A stretch of DNA of 64,000 bases, taken from contig JAIYBW010000002.1 of the NCBI GenBank assembly GCA_027488375.1, forward strand, positions 310,001 to 374,000, read 5' to 3'. This DNA is from Pseudomonadota bacterium (lineage in GTDB: Bacteria > Bdellovibrionota > Bacteriovoracia > Bacteriovoracales > Bacteriovoracaceae). How positions within the stretch are numbered: position 1 is the first letter of the stretch; the number at the start of each line of letters is the position of its first letter. The translations under genes were made by a program, and so were the position numbers. Below, one piece after another: positions 7,252-15,750 of this stretch. The notes under the pieces were generated by a model that was given only the letters and a program-made list of their open reading frames with translations, was not told where the DNA came from and did not search any database.

Positions 7252-9936
7252 TTATAATTTCTTTTCTACTAATTCTAAAGTTGCCAGTTCACTCCGACAC
7301 ATTTCTTTAATATGTACCGGAACTTTTTCATCTTTCGTTAAAATGCTCAGGACTTCCTTCCCTTCTGCAATTCGCGAATTCTTAATTAATGATAACCCGT
7401 AAAGGTAACCGATTCGCGAAGTGTAAGGAGATTTTTGAAATTTTTCCCTGAAAGCTTTTGTCATATTTTCAAGCTCTTTCCAGTCTGGGTTTGTCTCCCC
7501 AGCGAATGATTCGATTAGGAGATAGTTGACTCGTTCGGACACATTCAAGATTGGTGCCGACTTAGACTTATCAATATCAGAACTTAGGGCCTTCACTATT
7601 GTTTTAAAGCGGTCTTGATCCTTTAATTGATAAAGAGACTCAACATAACTCATTAAAAGATCAGCTGTTTGTCGTGGAGTAAGGGGGTTTGTTTTAGTTT
7701 GATTGACGAGAACTTTTTCAAACTCTGCGATCGTTTCTGGATAGTTTTTAAGGTTAAAATTAACGAGACCTCTGTAAAAAGGATAGTTCAAAGAGTCTCT
7801 AAGTGACACCGGATAGGTGGCCAGCTTGTCACTTGCACCTGTCCAGTCACCATCTGATACCAGGCGAATGAGGCTTAATTCTTCAATCATTTCTGACAAG
7901 TTCGTCTTTTTTGTTCTTTCTACCCATATAGGATAAATTCTTGGCTCTTCGGCTTGGACAGATTTAAAACTATCTAAAGCTCTGTCGTAGCTTTTATAGA
8001 GCCCAAGCTTTATAAAAGAATCACAGACAACAAAATTCAAAAAAATATTTCGAGCGACTTTTGTTTCATATTTTGATTTATAGACTTCCCACATTTTAAC
8101 GACTTTAGAATAGTCCTCTTTAAGGTAAGCATCTTGGATAAGACCATAAATAATTTCAGCTCCATCCCCTTCAAAAACTCGTCTTTCTGCAGGTTTAAGA
8201 GAATCAAGTGGTATAGATGTTAAGTAAGCAAGGGCCTTATCATACTCTTTATTAGAGATAAAAATTCTTAGTCTTGTTAACCATAACAACTTTTTAAGTT
8301 CTTGATTTAGCGCTTTAGATTCATCTGGGGATTGCTCTAAAAAAACAACTGTTTCTTTATCTGCCTCAGTTGGTTGAAGTTTTCTTGCAATTTTAAAAGC
8401 GACATATCGGATTTTTGCCTCATAACGGGTCGCCGGATCAGTTGATCGATCAATGGCATTTTTATAAAGAACTAGATTTTCCTCAGCATCCTTATCTAAG
8501 AACTCATAACTTAAAGCAAGTCTCAATCGGGCCTGAGGAGCTTGTAGGAGGTAAGTATAGGAAGCAAGAAATTCATCATAAACTTGAATAGCATTTTGAT
8601 AGTCTGCTTTTCTAAAATAACTTTCAGCGACGTTATAAAGGATAGCAGGATGAATAGGCTTAGCGAGTGATTTTGATATGGCCTGAAAACGCTTAATGAT
8701 TTCTTTGGTCTCACCTTTTGAAAGAAGTGCAAAAGTAGTATAGGCCAGACCAATTTGCGGAGGAAGAATACTGAGGAGCTTTTTATCCTGTAAAAACTCT
8801 TCGATTTTTTCAACTTGCTTAAGTTCGGCCAAAGTATGAAGAATCGTTGTTGCAGCTTGAATAACAAGAGTCTGATCAAACTCCCCTCTCGCCTCAACGA
8901 AAAGGATTTTGGCCAATTCTAATGTTCGAACATGGTCCTTTACATCAATATTGTATTGAATCAAGTACCGAAGAATGGCTGCTTTGAGCTCATAATCATC
9001 AGTAAGATCCTTAATATTTGTGAGGGCAACCATCGCTGACTGAGTCATGACCCGATTTGGTTTTAAAATCGTTGATCTAAGAAGAGCGTTTGCCTTCATA
9101 AATTCATTCATGACAGTATTAGAATCCTTAGAATATTTTTTTTCATAGAGGGTAATGGATTTATTCATTAACCCCCATTTTTCTTCCCTATAAAAATTAA
9201 TTGTAAGCTGCATATGAGCTTCTTTTGGATCATCGAGGGCCGTTCGATCTTTTACAGGGTAAAGAGAATCGGGAATTTTTGATGAAAGATTTATATCCTT
9301 CTCAAGCTGAGGTATCATTGGTCGATAATCCCAAACAAAACTTGCACCATAACGAAAGTCTCTATATTCAGGATTGGGAATTTTGGTTTCAGCAATTTCT
9401 TTGGTCACTTCTAGGACGGGGAGGATTTTACTTTTTTGTTGTAAAAGTTTATTTTCAGGAACTTTCTTTTTACTAATAAGTGGTTCATTACTAACTGGTA
9501 ACGGAAGTGGCTTTTTAAATGTCTCAGGCCGATTAGAAGCAACATCATTATTAATCCAAAAATCCAGAATATATTTTTTATCCGCATCTCTATAGAAAGA
9601 AAAAAGTTCAACTGTGGGATCGGCAAGTTTCACGGTAATGGTGGCAGGTTTTGCAGGAAAATTCTCTTTAGAATATTCTAACTTTTCAATATACTGTGAA
9701 CTCAACGAAATTTTTGCTAACTCGGAAGAAAGATTCTCAAAGACTTCTAAATTGACCGTTTCTAGATGCAAGACTCCGTCTTTCTTATTAATAAAAAACT
9801 GATCCTTTGGAACCGAAAGACCCCATCTCAAATGTGTTTTGAAAGATTCTTGATTAAAAATGTCTGCAAAAACAGGATAGACAACCATTAAACTGGCGAC
9901 AAAAAGAAGAACTAATTTTTTAGACCATCTTTTCAT
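7252..9936 (-). CDS. Exported TPR-repeat protein at head of flagellar operon
   Basis: About 894 residues from the ATG at 9936. I prefer this start over an upstream in-frame ATG at 10038 because it gives a clean signal peptide (MKRWSKKLVLLFVASLMVV, cleavage near VFA) and has an AGGAAG ribosome site 9 bases upstream. The rest is mostly helical with tetratricopeptide-like repeats, clearest around the YNVAESYFRKADYQNAIQVY region and again near the C-terminus. It lies 31 bases upstream of the degenerate activator gene and probably shares its transcript. A periplasmic scaffold for motor or rod assembly is plausible, but there is no direct evidence for a role. Confidence 0.85.
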   Translation of the reverse strand: MKRWSKKLVLLFVASLMVVYPVFADIFNQESFKTHLRWGLSVPKDQFFINKKDGVLHLETVNLEVFENLSSELAKISLSSQYIEKLEYSKENFPAKPATITVKLADPTVELFSFYRDADKKYILDFWINNDVASNRPETFKKPLPLPVSNEPLISKKKVPENKLLQQKSKILPVLEVTKEIAETKIPNPEYRDFRYGASFVWDYRPMIPQLEKDINLSSKIPDSLYPVKDRTALDDPKEAHMQLTINFYREEKWGLMNKSITLYEKKYSKDSNTVMNEFMKANALLRSTILKPNRVMTQSAMVALTNIKDLTDDYELKAAILRYLIQYNIDVKDHVRTLELAKILFVEARGEFDQTLVIQAATTILHTLAELKQVEKIEEFLQDKKLLSILPPQIGLAYTTFALLSKGETKEIIKRFQAISKSLAKPIHPAILYNVAESYFRKADYQNAIQVYDEFLASYTYLLQAPQARLRLALSYEFLDKDAEENLVLYKNAIDRSTDPATRYEAKIRYVAFKIARKLQPTEADKETVVFLEQSPDESKALNQELKKLLWLTRLRIFISNKEYDKALAYLTSIPLDSLKPAERRVFEGDGAEIIYGLIQDAYLKEDYSKVVKMWEVYKSKYETKVARNIFLNFVVCDSFIKLGLYKSYDRALDSFKSVQAEEPRIYPIWVERTKKTNLSEMIEELSLIRLVSDGDWTGASDKLATYPVSLRDSLNYPFYRGLVNFNLKNYPETIAEFEKVLVNQTKTNPLTPRQTADLLMSYVESLYQLKDQDRFKTIVKALSSDIDKSKSAPILNVSERVNYLLIESFAGETNPDWKELENMTKAFREKFQKSPYTSRIGYLYGLSLIKNSRIAEGKEVLSILTKDEKVPVHIKEMCRSELATLELVEKKL

Positions 9937-10046
9937 GAGTAAAGACTTCCTGTCTTTGCTGGAAATGAAGGACACATCATGTGGCCATTTTTTCCTAGTT
10001 CCTTGATTGTAGCTTGGAAATGAATTTGGAACAGACAAATTTTTCC

Positions 10047-10071
10047 TACCGGCAAAAATATCCTGTCGGTA
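10047..10071. promoter_or_regulatory. Inverted repeat in divergent intergenic region
   Basis: TACCGGCA (10047-10054) and TGTCGGTA (10064-10071) form an inverted repeat matching at 7 of 8 positions, with a 9-base spacer. It sits between the flagellar-operon TPR gene (minus) and the lipoprotein-mla operon (plus). It could be an operator or a leader hairpin. No regulator can be named. Confidence 0.35.
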
Positions 10072-10153
10072 CTTTGACGGAAGGAAATATGTAATTGGGA
10101 TTACAATAACTTAATATAAATTCTTAATATTAACCGTCAAAATCGGTAAAGAT

Positions 10154-10630
10154 ATGTGGTTGCTATTGTTTGCTCTTATTTCAGGTTGTTCATTTATTGA
10201 TAATGATAAGGATAATAACTCTGCTAAAGATACTCATTATAAAGTCACATTTCAATTAGAGGGATGGCAGCTTCTTAAAGACGGTCAATCAGATTATGCC
10301 TGGATGAATCAAGATGATGGTCGTGTTTTAATTTCAAATAGCTTCTGCAACGAATTTCAGAATCAGTCTCTAAATAATCTTGCCTTAAAAACAATCAACT
10401 CTTTAAGTGATGGTAAGTTAACACAAGAAAAAAAAATAATCTTTCATGAACGCGAAGCCTTAGAGGTTGAGGGGCAAGGCAAAGTAGATGGAGTAGGAGT
10501 TCATTTAAAACTTCTCAATACCAGAAGAAATAATTGTTACTTTGACTTCATCGCGATAACACCCACAGCAGTAGGAACAAAAGGATCTGAAGATTTTAAA
10601 ATTTTTCTCCAAAGTGTGGAGTTCAAATGA
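10154..10630 (+). CDS. Putative lipoprotein preceding mla genes
   Basis: 158 residues. The N-terminus is a very short hydrophobic segment ending in a lipobox (L-I-S-G-C, Cys12), so it should be an Lgt/LspA-processed lipoprotein. The signal lacks the usual basic n-region, and an in-frame stop at 10112 leaves no upstream ATG/GTG/TTG, so the start is uncertain. The mature part is small and beta-rich, with Cys residues at about 58 and 123. Its stop overlaps the mlaE start by 4 bases (ATGA), so it is coupled to the transporter and may be its outer-membrane or periplasmic partner. No family is recognised. Confidence 0.8.
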   Translation: MWLLLFALISGCSFIDNDKDNNSAKDTHYKVTFQLEGWQLLKDGQSDYAWMNQDDGRVLISNSFCNEFQNQSLNNLALKTINSLSDGKLTQEKKIIFHEREALEVEGQGKVDGVGVHLKLLNTRRNNCYFDFIAITPTAVGTKGSEDFKIFLQSVEFK

Positions 10631-11388
10631 TAACCCAACTACTTAAGCAACGCTTTGAAACGATTGGTAAGATCACTGAGCTCTTTATCCAGTTTACGAA
10701 TTCTTGTTTTAGTAAACCCTTTTATCTTGATCGCGTCTTTGAGCAAGTTGTCAGACTAGGTATTGGGTCTTTATCCATCTCACTTGTCATTGGTATTGTT
10801 ACGGGGATGGTCATGACCCTTCAGTTTGGTTACGGATTAGAAAAATTTGGTGGGACCTTATATGTTCCTGCGATTGTTTCAATGTCCATCATGAGAGAGC
10901 TCGGCCCTATTTTTACCTCACTCCTGATCGCTGGACGAGTTGGTTCAGGAATAAGTGCTGAAATAGGGGCGATGAATGTAACTCAACAAATTGATGCTTT
11001 GAGAGCTTTGGGAACGTCACCTATTAGAGTTCTCGTGGTACCAAGAGTCCTGGCCACTGTCATTTCCCTTCCCCTTCTCGCCATGTTATCTACTTTTAGT
11101 GGAATCTTAGGTGGTCTCGTGATTGCTCAAACAGAGTTTAATATTCCGCCGGGCTTTTATTTAAACAAAGTTTTTTCTTCACTCTCTTACTCCGATATTT
11201 TCGGAAGTATGTTTAAATGCGTTTTCTTTGCTCTCATTATAACTCTCCTTGCCTGCTACAAAGGATTTCACACTAAAGAAGGGACTAAAGGCGTTGGTAA
11301 TACAACCATATGGGTTGTGGTCAACTCCTCAATTATTATTCTCATTTCAGATTTTTTCTTAACCAAATTTTTAATTCTCTTATTTTAA
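10627..11388 (+). CDS. mlaE: MlaE-family lipid ABC transporter permease
   Basis: 253 residues, normal length. MlaE is the inner-membrane permease of MCE-type phospholipid transport systems. About five or six hydrophobic helices are visible, with the family core GLEKFGG...REL-GPIFTSLLIAGRVGSG and the EIGAMNVTQQIDALRALG segment that contacts the ATPase. It is followed 6 bases later by the ATPase and then by the MCE protein. Direction of lipid transport cannot be read from sequence. Confidence 0.95.
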   Translation: MITQLLKQRFETIGKITELFIQFTNSCFSKPFYLDRVFEQVVRLGIGSLSISLVIGIVTGMVMTLQFGYGLEKFGGTLYVPAIVSMSIMRELGPIFTSLLIAGRVGSGISAEIGAMNVTQQIDALRALGTSPIRVLVVPRVLATVISLPLLAMLSTFSGILGGLVIAQTEFNIPPGFYLNKVFSSLSYSDIFGSMFKCVFFALIITLLACYKGFHTKEGTKGVGNTTIWVVVNSSIIILISDFFLTKFLILLF

Positions 11389-11394
11389 ATAATT

Positions 11395-12123
11395 ATGAGC
11401 AAAATACTTGAACTGAAAAATATTAAAAAGAAATTTCAAAACAAGGACATTCACCAAGGTGTAAGCTTCTCTCTTTATAAAGGAGAGACGATTGGGCTCC
11501 TGGGTTACTCTGGTGCAGGAAAATCCGTTCTCCTGCGTTCAATCATAGGTTTAGAGGAAATTGATGAGGGAGAAATTCTTTTTCAAAATTTGAGGATCGA
11601 TCATTTAAAAGAAAATGAGCTCAATAAATTAAGACAAAAAATTTCATATTCTTTTCAAAATGCTGCGCTCTTTGATTCCATGAATGTTTTTGAAAACATT
11701 GCATTCCCACTCATTGAACATACGCAGTTACCTGAGGAAGATATTGAAAAAAAAGTAGATCAAGTTCTAGATTTGGTTGGTCTAAGGGAGGCAAAATATC
11801 TCATGCCTTCAGATCTCTCAGGAGGGATGCAAAAGAGAGTTGGGTTTGCACGGGCGATAATCCTAACCCCTGACATCATTCTTTATGATGAACCAACGGC
11901 CGGGCTTGATCCCCTCAATATTGAAATCATCTTAAAACTTATGAATGATTTTAAGCAGCAAGGTCTTTCAGGAATATTTGTAACCCACGACATCCCTGCG
12001 GCCAAAAAAGTCTGTGACCGGTTACTTATTCTTAAAGATGGCAGAATTCATTTTTCTGGGACACCGAAAGAATTTGATGAAAGCCAAGATCATTATATTA
12101 AAACTTTTTCGCTGAATTCCTAA
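11395..12123 (+). CDS. mlaF: MlaF-family ABC transporter ATPase
   Basis: 242 residues. This is the ATP-binding subunit of the Mla-type transporter. Walker A is GYSGAGKS, the signature is LSGGMQKR, Walker B is IILYDEPTAGLDP, and the switch His is in FVTHD. The SGGMQKRVGFARA form is typical of the MlaF subgroup. Spacing is 6 bases to mlaE and 10 to mlaD. Confidence 0.95.
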   Translation: MSKILELKNIKKKFQNKDIHQGVSFSLYKGETIGLLGYSGAGKSVLLRSIIGLEEIDEGEILFQNLRIDHLKENELNKLRQKISYSFQNAALFDSMNVFENIAFPLIEHTQLPEEDIEKKVDQVLDLVGLREAKYLMPSDLSGGMQKRVGFARAIILTPDIILYDEPTAGLDPLNIEIILKLMNDFKQQGLSGIFVTHDIPAAKKVCDRLLILKDGRIHFSGTPKEFDESQDHYIKTFSLNS

Positions 12124-12133
12124 AAGGATAAAA

Positions 12134-12943
12134 ATGAGCACAAGGCAAAAAAACAAGATGAATTTTATGAAAACAGGATTATTTGTATCCATACTTTCAA
12201 TTATCATCATGGTCATGATTATTAGCATTGGTAAGGAGAATTCTCTCTTTGAATCCAAAGTTGATTTAAAGGCAAAAGTTATTAATGTCCAAAATCTTAA
12301 AGTCGGCTCCTACGTTGAACTAAAAGGTATAAGAGTTGGAACTGTAAATTCGATAAGAATTTTATCTGAGGAAGAAGTCGAAATCACTTTCAATGTTCTC
12401 TCTTCTGAAGCGAAGTGGATAAAAAAGGATTCTAAGGTTGCCATCTCAACAGCTGGTCTTGTGGGTGACAAGTATTTAGAAATTTATGGAGGCAGTAAAG
12501 AATCGGCCCAGATTAATCCTCAGTCAGATGTTTTACAATCTGAACAATTTTCAGATATCAAACAAATCATTTCAAAAGGTGATTCCATTGCCACCATCAC
12601 GGAGCGAATTCTCACTAAACTCGATGTGATTCTTGGCCAGTTAGATGATGGAAAAAAAGTCGTTGAAACAATTGATTCACTCAATAAGACGAGTAAAAAT
12701 CTCAATTCCATTACGGGAGAAATAAAAGAAGCAAATCTTGGCAAAACCATCCAAAAAATCGATCGCATCATGTCTCGAATCGAGAATGGGCCAGGAACCA
12801 TGAATTCAATGATCTATGACGATGGTCTTCATGATGATCTCAGAAGCCTTTTAGGAGGAGCTTCGAGAAATAAAATTATTAAATATTTTATTAGAGAATC
12901 AATAAAAGGTTCAGAAAGAAAAAAATCTCAGACTAAAAATTAA
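12134..12943 (+). CDS. mlaD: MlaD-like MCE-domain protein
   Basis: 269 residues. One N-terminal membrane helix (about 15-34) is followed by a single MCE domain (about 40-125) with the diagnostic VQNLKVGSYVELKGIRVGTV segment and a GLVGDKYLEI strand. The C-terminal part is a helical extension with Asn/Lys-rich heptads. It presents a lipid-binding ring in the periplasm to the MlaE/MlaF core. No mlaB or mlaC homologue follows here; the operon ends after this gene. Confidence 0.93.
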   Translation: MSTRQKNKMNFMKTGLFVSILSIIIMVMIISIGKENSLFESKVDLKAKVINVQNLKVGSYVELKGIRVGTVNSIRILSEEEVEITFNVLSSEAKWIKKDSKVAISTAGLVGDKYLEIYGGSKESAQINPQSDVLQSEQFSDIKQIISKGDSIATITERILTKLDVILGQLDDGKKVVETIDSLNKTSKNLNSITGEIKEANLGKTIQKIDRIMSRIENGPGTMNSMIYDDGLHDDLRSLLGGASRNKIIKYFIRESIKGSERKKSQTKN

Positions 12944-13124
12944 TAGCGACAACATAATACAGCTCACTAACAGTACTGAATTCATCCTGAATCATCCTTT
13001 TATTTCATTAAAGGCTCTAAATTTAATTTCGTCAAAGGTGCTTTTTGACACTTGCGAGGAGTGAAGCTTGTGAAAGAATCATCTGAATTCTAAGAGGTTG
13101 GCGACAACATTCTAACATTTAGGC

Positions 13125-13153
13125 AAAAAAAAACCGCCTTGCGGCGGTTTTTT
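13125..13153. terminator. Bidirectional intrinsic terminator
   Basis: ACCGCC / TTGC loop / GGCGGT stem (13133-13148) flanked by an A-run on the left and a T-run on the right, so it can work on both strands. It serves the 13157-13606 gene (minus), ending 3 bases beyond it, and probably the mla operon (plus). Confidence 0.9.
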
Positions 13154-13156
13154 GAT

Positions 13157-13606
13157 TTATTCAACAACTAAAAAGATTTCATATTTTGATGTTTTCTTAA
13201 TTTCGAATCCATCATCATAAGTAACGTTTCTCCAACGACCTTGTAGCTTACAGCTTGAAGTCATCTGGATTTCTTTTCTTCTAAAGATTGATCTTCCAAC
13301 TGTTTTTAAAGCTGCACATTCAGAAATTTTACCTTCGAAATCAATCGAAATAACACCAGTTGATTTATTATAAGTGAGACCTGGAACTTTAACGCGAATT
13401 TCATCAGAAGCACCACCACCATCAGCATCACTTGATGATACTTTTATTGTGACCCATGCACGCTCAAGTTCTTCATTGATCGTGAATTCTTGAGAAACAC
13501 TTGGATTTCCCCAAAGATCAAATTGGCTGAATGAGTGAAGCTTAATTTCTCCTGCTTGAACAAGAGAAGCTGTCATTAAACATAAACTTAAAATTAACTT
13601 TTTCAT
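13157..13606 (-). CDS. Small secreted protein, unknown function
   Basis: 149 residues with a signal peptide (MKKLILSLCLMTASLVQA, cleavage after QA-G). The mature part is predicted beta-rich, with two Cys residues that could form a disulfide (one in SECAALK, one in SSCKLQG). A ribosome site AAGGAG lies upstream of the ATG. No family is recognised. It stands alone between two terminators. Confidence 0.85.
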   Translation of the reverse strand: MKKLILSLCLMTASLVQAGEIKLHSFSQFDLWGNPSVSQEFTINEELERAWVTIKVSSSDADGGGASDEIRVKVPGLTYNKSTGVISIDFEGKISECAALKTVGRSIFRRKEIQMTSSCKLQGRWRNVTYDDGFEIKKTSKYEIFLVVE

Positions 13607-13765
13607 TTTGTCTCCTTTAACGAGATTTTTGTTTTTATTCTTTTCGTTGAAGGACTTTTAGCGAAGAAAAAATTATTTTGGAAGTAGGGGTATTAGACTT
13701 AACTTATTTCACAAACAGTCTTAACAATGGCCTAACAATTCAGTCTTTAGGTTATTAAAAGATAC

Positions 13766-13794
13766 AAAAAAGCCCTCTTTCGAGGGCTTTTTTT
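13766..13794 (-). terminator. Intrinsic terminator of the response-regulator gene
   Basis: On the minus strand AAGCCCTC, a GAAA tetraloop, then GAGGGCTT followed by a T-run. The stop codon of the gene lies inside the hairpin region. Confidence 0.9.
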
Positions 13795-15307
13795 AAAGTT
13801 CAATGTTCTTTTTCTTCATTTTCTCTATCAGAGTTGTCCGATTCAGGGCCAATAATTTAGAGGCTTGATTTTTATTTCCACCAGTCCGATTCATGGCCTG
13901 AACGATAAGCGAGTCTTCAATGTCAGAAAGAATCTGCTTCAAATCCACACCGACTTCTGGCAACTCAAAAAGAGTCTTATAGGTTTGAGTGGCAAGAGGA
14001 TTAGATCTAAAAATTTTAGCAGGAAGATCCTCTGGAAGAATTTCATTCCCCCCTCTTAAAATAACCAGTCTTTCAATGACGTTTTCGAGCTCTCTTACGT
14101 TACCTGGCCAGTCATAGCCTAATAAAAGATCCATTGTCAGAGAAGCAAAGCTGATTTCGTTAGATCTATCGGCCGAAACAAAACGATCTAAGAAATGAGA
14201 TATTAAAAGTGGGATATCTTCACGGCGCTCTTTAAGGGCCGGCATACGAATAGGAATCACATTCAGGCGGTAGAAAAGATCTTCTCTGAACTTTCCTTCA
14301 GCAACGGCCTTGTCCAAATCTCTATGAGTGGCAGCGATCACACGTACATCAATAGGAAGGAGTTCTGTTGAACCAACAGGCTCAATCTGCCTTTCCTGAA
14401 GCACTCTTAAAAGCTTAACTTGAAGAAGGAGTGGCATATCTCCAATCTCATCTAAAAAGATAGACCCACCTTGGGCAAGCTCAAATCTTCCTTTACGGTC
14501 TGAAATAGCTCCAGTGAAGGCACCTTTGACGTGACCAAAAAGTTCACTTTCTAAAAGCTCACCTGGGATAGCTCCACAGTTAACTGACACTCTATTTTTT
14601 TGATGACGAGCTGAGAGCTTATGAATCGCAGAAGCCACTAGCTCCTTACCGGTACCAGAAGGGCCCATAATTAAGATCGTGGAGTCACTTTTTGAAACCT
14701 TGGTGATTCGGTCAAAAACATCCCGCATCGCCTTTGAGCGGCCAATAAGACCCTCAAACATGTCTTCTACAGTTGGGCGGTCAATCTTTAACTTTGAAGG
14801 AAGTCTTGTTTTAGAACCATTGGCAAATAAACCTTCACCTTCATTCATGATTTCTCTCGGCATATAAGCCGCAAGCTTTGATTGAAGGGCCTGGATAACT
14901 AATTTTTTCAAATTTTCTGGCTCAAAAGGCTTAGTGAGATAGTGAAAAACACCTTTCTTCGTGGCCGCGATAGCTGTCTCAATACTGGCAAATCCAGTCA
15001 TGACGATCGAGACAAATTCAAAACCCTTTTCTTTGAGAAGGTCGATGAGAAATAAACCGTCAGACCCCTGCCCTAAGCTAATGTCTGTGATAAGACAAAA
15101 TGGTTTTTCCACAGGATTAACTTTGGCAAATTCCATCAAGCAATCTTCAGCACTAGAAAATAAAAGCACTCTTAGTCTTAATGTATGCTCGAGGTATTTT
15201 TTTAGACTCAGACCAAGTAGCTTGTCATCTTCAACGATAACGATTGGGGGAAATTGACTTGCATCAGTTCCATCAAAGCTTTGATGGAGAAAATTAACAT
15301 CATCCAT
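13793..15307 (-). CDS. NtrC-family sigma-54-dependent response regulator
   Basis: 504 residues. A receiver domain (about 20-135) has acidic residues Asp27/Asp28, phosphoacceptor Asp75, Thr104 and Lys126. The AAA+ domain has Walker A GPSGTGKE (215-222), an intact GAFTGA loop (262-267), Walker B Asp286-Glu287, and the F-R-E-D-L-F-Y-R arginine-finger segment. The Fis-type HTH at the C-terminus ends in NRTTLIEKMKKK. This should be a fully active sigma-54 activator controlled by phosphorylation, in contrast with the degenerate protein at 6279-7220. No histidine kinase lies next to it, so it is an orphan here and its targets are unknown. Confidence 0.96.
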   Translation of the reverse strand: MDDVNFLHQSFDGTDASQFPPIVIVEDDKLLGLSLKKYLEHTLRLRVLLFSSAEDCLMEFAKVNPVEKPFCLITDISLGQGSDGLFLIDLLKEKGFEFVSIVMTGFASIETAIAATKKGVFHYLTKPFEPENLKKLVIQALQSKLAAYMPREIMNEGEGLFANGSKTRLPSKLKIDRPTVEDMFEGLIGRSKAMRDVFDRITKVSKSDSTILIMGPSGTGKELVASAIHKLSARHQKNRVSVNCGAIPGELLESELFGHVKGAFTGAISDRKGRFELAQGGSIFLDEIGDMPLLLQVKLLRVLQERQIEPVGSTELLPIDVRVIAATHRDLDKAVAEGKFREDLFYRLNVIPIRMPALKERREDIPLLISHFLDRFVSADRSNEISFASLTMDLLLGYDWPGNVRELENVIERLVILRGGNEILPEDLPAKIFRSNPLATQTYKTLFELPEVGVDLKQILSDIEDSLIVQAMNRTGGNKNQASKLLALNRTTLIEKMKKKNIEL

Positions 15308-15326
15308 AGGTCCTCCAGATGGTGCT

Positions 15327-15356
15327 AATTTACTAAAGCCCGAGTCCTTGTGTCAA
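15327..15356 (-). promoter_or_regulatory. Possible sigma-70 promoter of the response-regulator gene
   Basis: On the minus strand TTGACA (15356-15351), an 18-base spacer and TAAATT (15332-15327). The -10 box matches the consensus at 4 of 6 positions. The -35 lies inside one of the TTTGACAC repeats. Confidence 0.4.
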
Positions 15357-15413
15357 ACTTTAGACTCCCTCTTTGACACATCTTTTCAGTATGTTAGATA
15401 GGGGGGTGTCAAA
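15349..15413. promoter_or_regulatory. Triple TTTGACAC repeat, possible operator
   Basis: TGTGTCAAA (15349-15357) and TTTGACACA (15372-15380) form a perfect 9-base inverted repeat with a 14-base spacer. A third copy, GTGTCAAA, is at 15406-15413 in the same orientation as the first. They lie upstream of the NtrC-type regulator gene, so autoregulation or another repressor is possible. Confidence 0.45.
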
Positions 15414-15425
15414 TGTAAGACTATT

Positions 15426-15656
15426 CTAGTTATAATTCCGATGGATTTTTTTGAGGATTTTAACGGATTTTTCAGGTCCACCGGCCCAATAATAGAAACC
15501 AGTAGCACTGGCCCCAATAAGGGCAAGAAGCAAACAAAGAAGTGCCCCTTTCTTTTTTTTTCTTAACCAGAAAACATAACCAAACTCGGCAGAGAGCACC
15601 AAAAGTGGGATGGCCCAAAAGGGAGTATGCCTCGCAAGAAAATAAACTTCTTTCAT
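15426..15656 (-). CDS. Small membrane protein, unknown
   Basis: 76 residues with two probable membrane helices (about 11-30 and 37-56) separated by a basic loop R-K-K-K-K, and a basic C-terminal tail. No ribosome site is obvious. It is isolated between the metK terminator and the response-regulator promoter region, so the call rests on ORF integrity and hydropathy. Confidence 0.55.
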   Translation of the reverse strand: MKEVYFLARHTPFWAIPLLVLSAEFGYVFWLRKKKKGALLCLLLALIGASATGFYYWAGGPEKSVKILKKIHRNYN

Positions 15657-15700
15657 GGAAATAGTGTACGAGAATTTAGAAAAATCAAAAGATGGAAATA

Positions 15701-15729
15701 AAAAAGGCCTTCATTAAGAAGGCCTTTTT
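15701..15729 (-). terminator. Intrinsic terminator of metK
   Basis: A perfect 12-base stem AAAAAGGCCTTC / GAAGGCCTTTTT with a 5-base loop, 22 bases past the metK stop. It is symmetric enough to act on either strand. Confidence 0.92.
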
Positions 15730-15750
15730 GATAGTTTATTTATTTTTAGC

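Noticed and set aside
9937..10038. Upstream in-frame ATG extending the TPR gene by 34 residues
   Set aside because: No signal-like character and no better ribosome site than the ATG at 9936.
10071..10110. Sigma-70 promoter boxes TTGACG and TACAAT upstream of the mla lipoprotein
   Set aside because: Spacing of 22 bases is too long to support a promoter call.
12944..13124. Repeated GCGACAACAT (12946-12955 and 13101-13110) and near-tandem CTGAATTCATCC/CTGAATCATCC in the gap after mlaD
   Set aside because: Short and few; no hairpin, no tRNA or small-RNA character I can defend.
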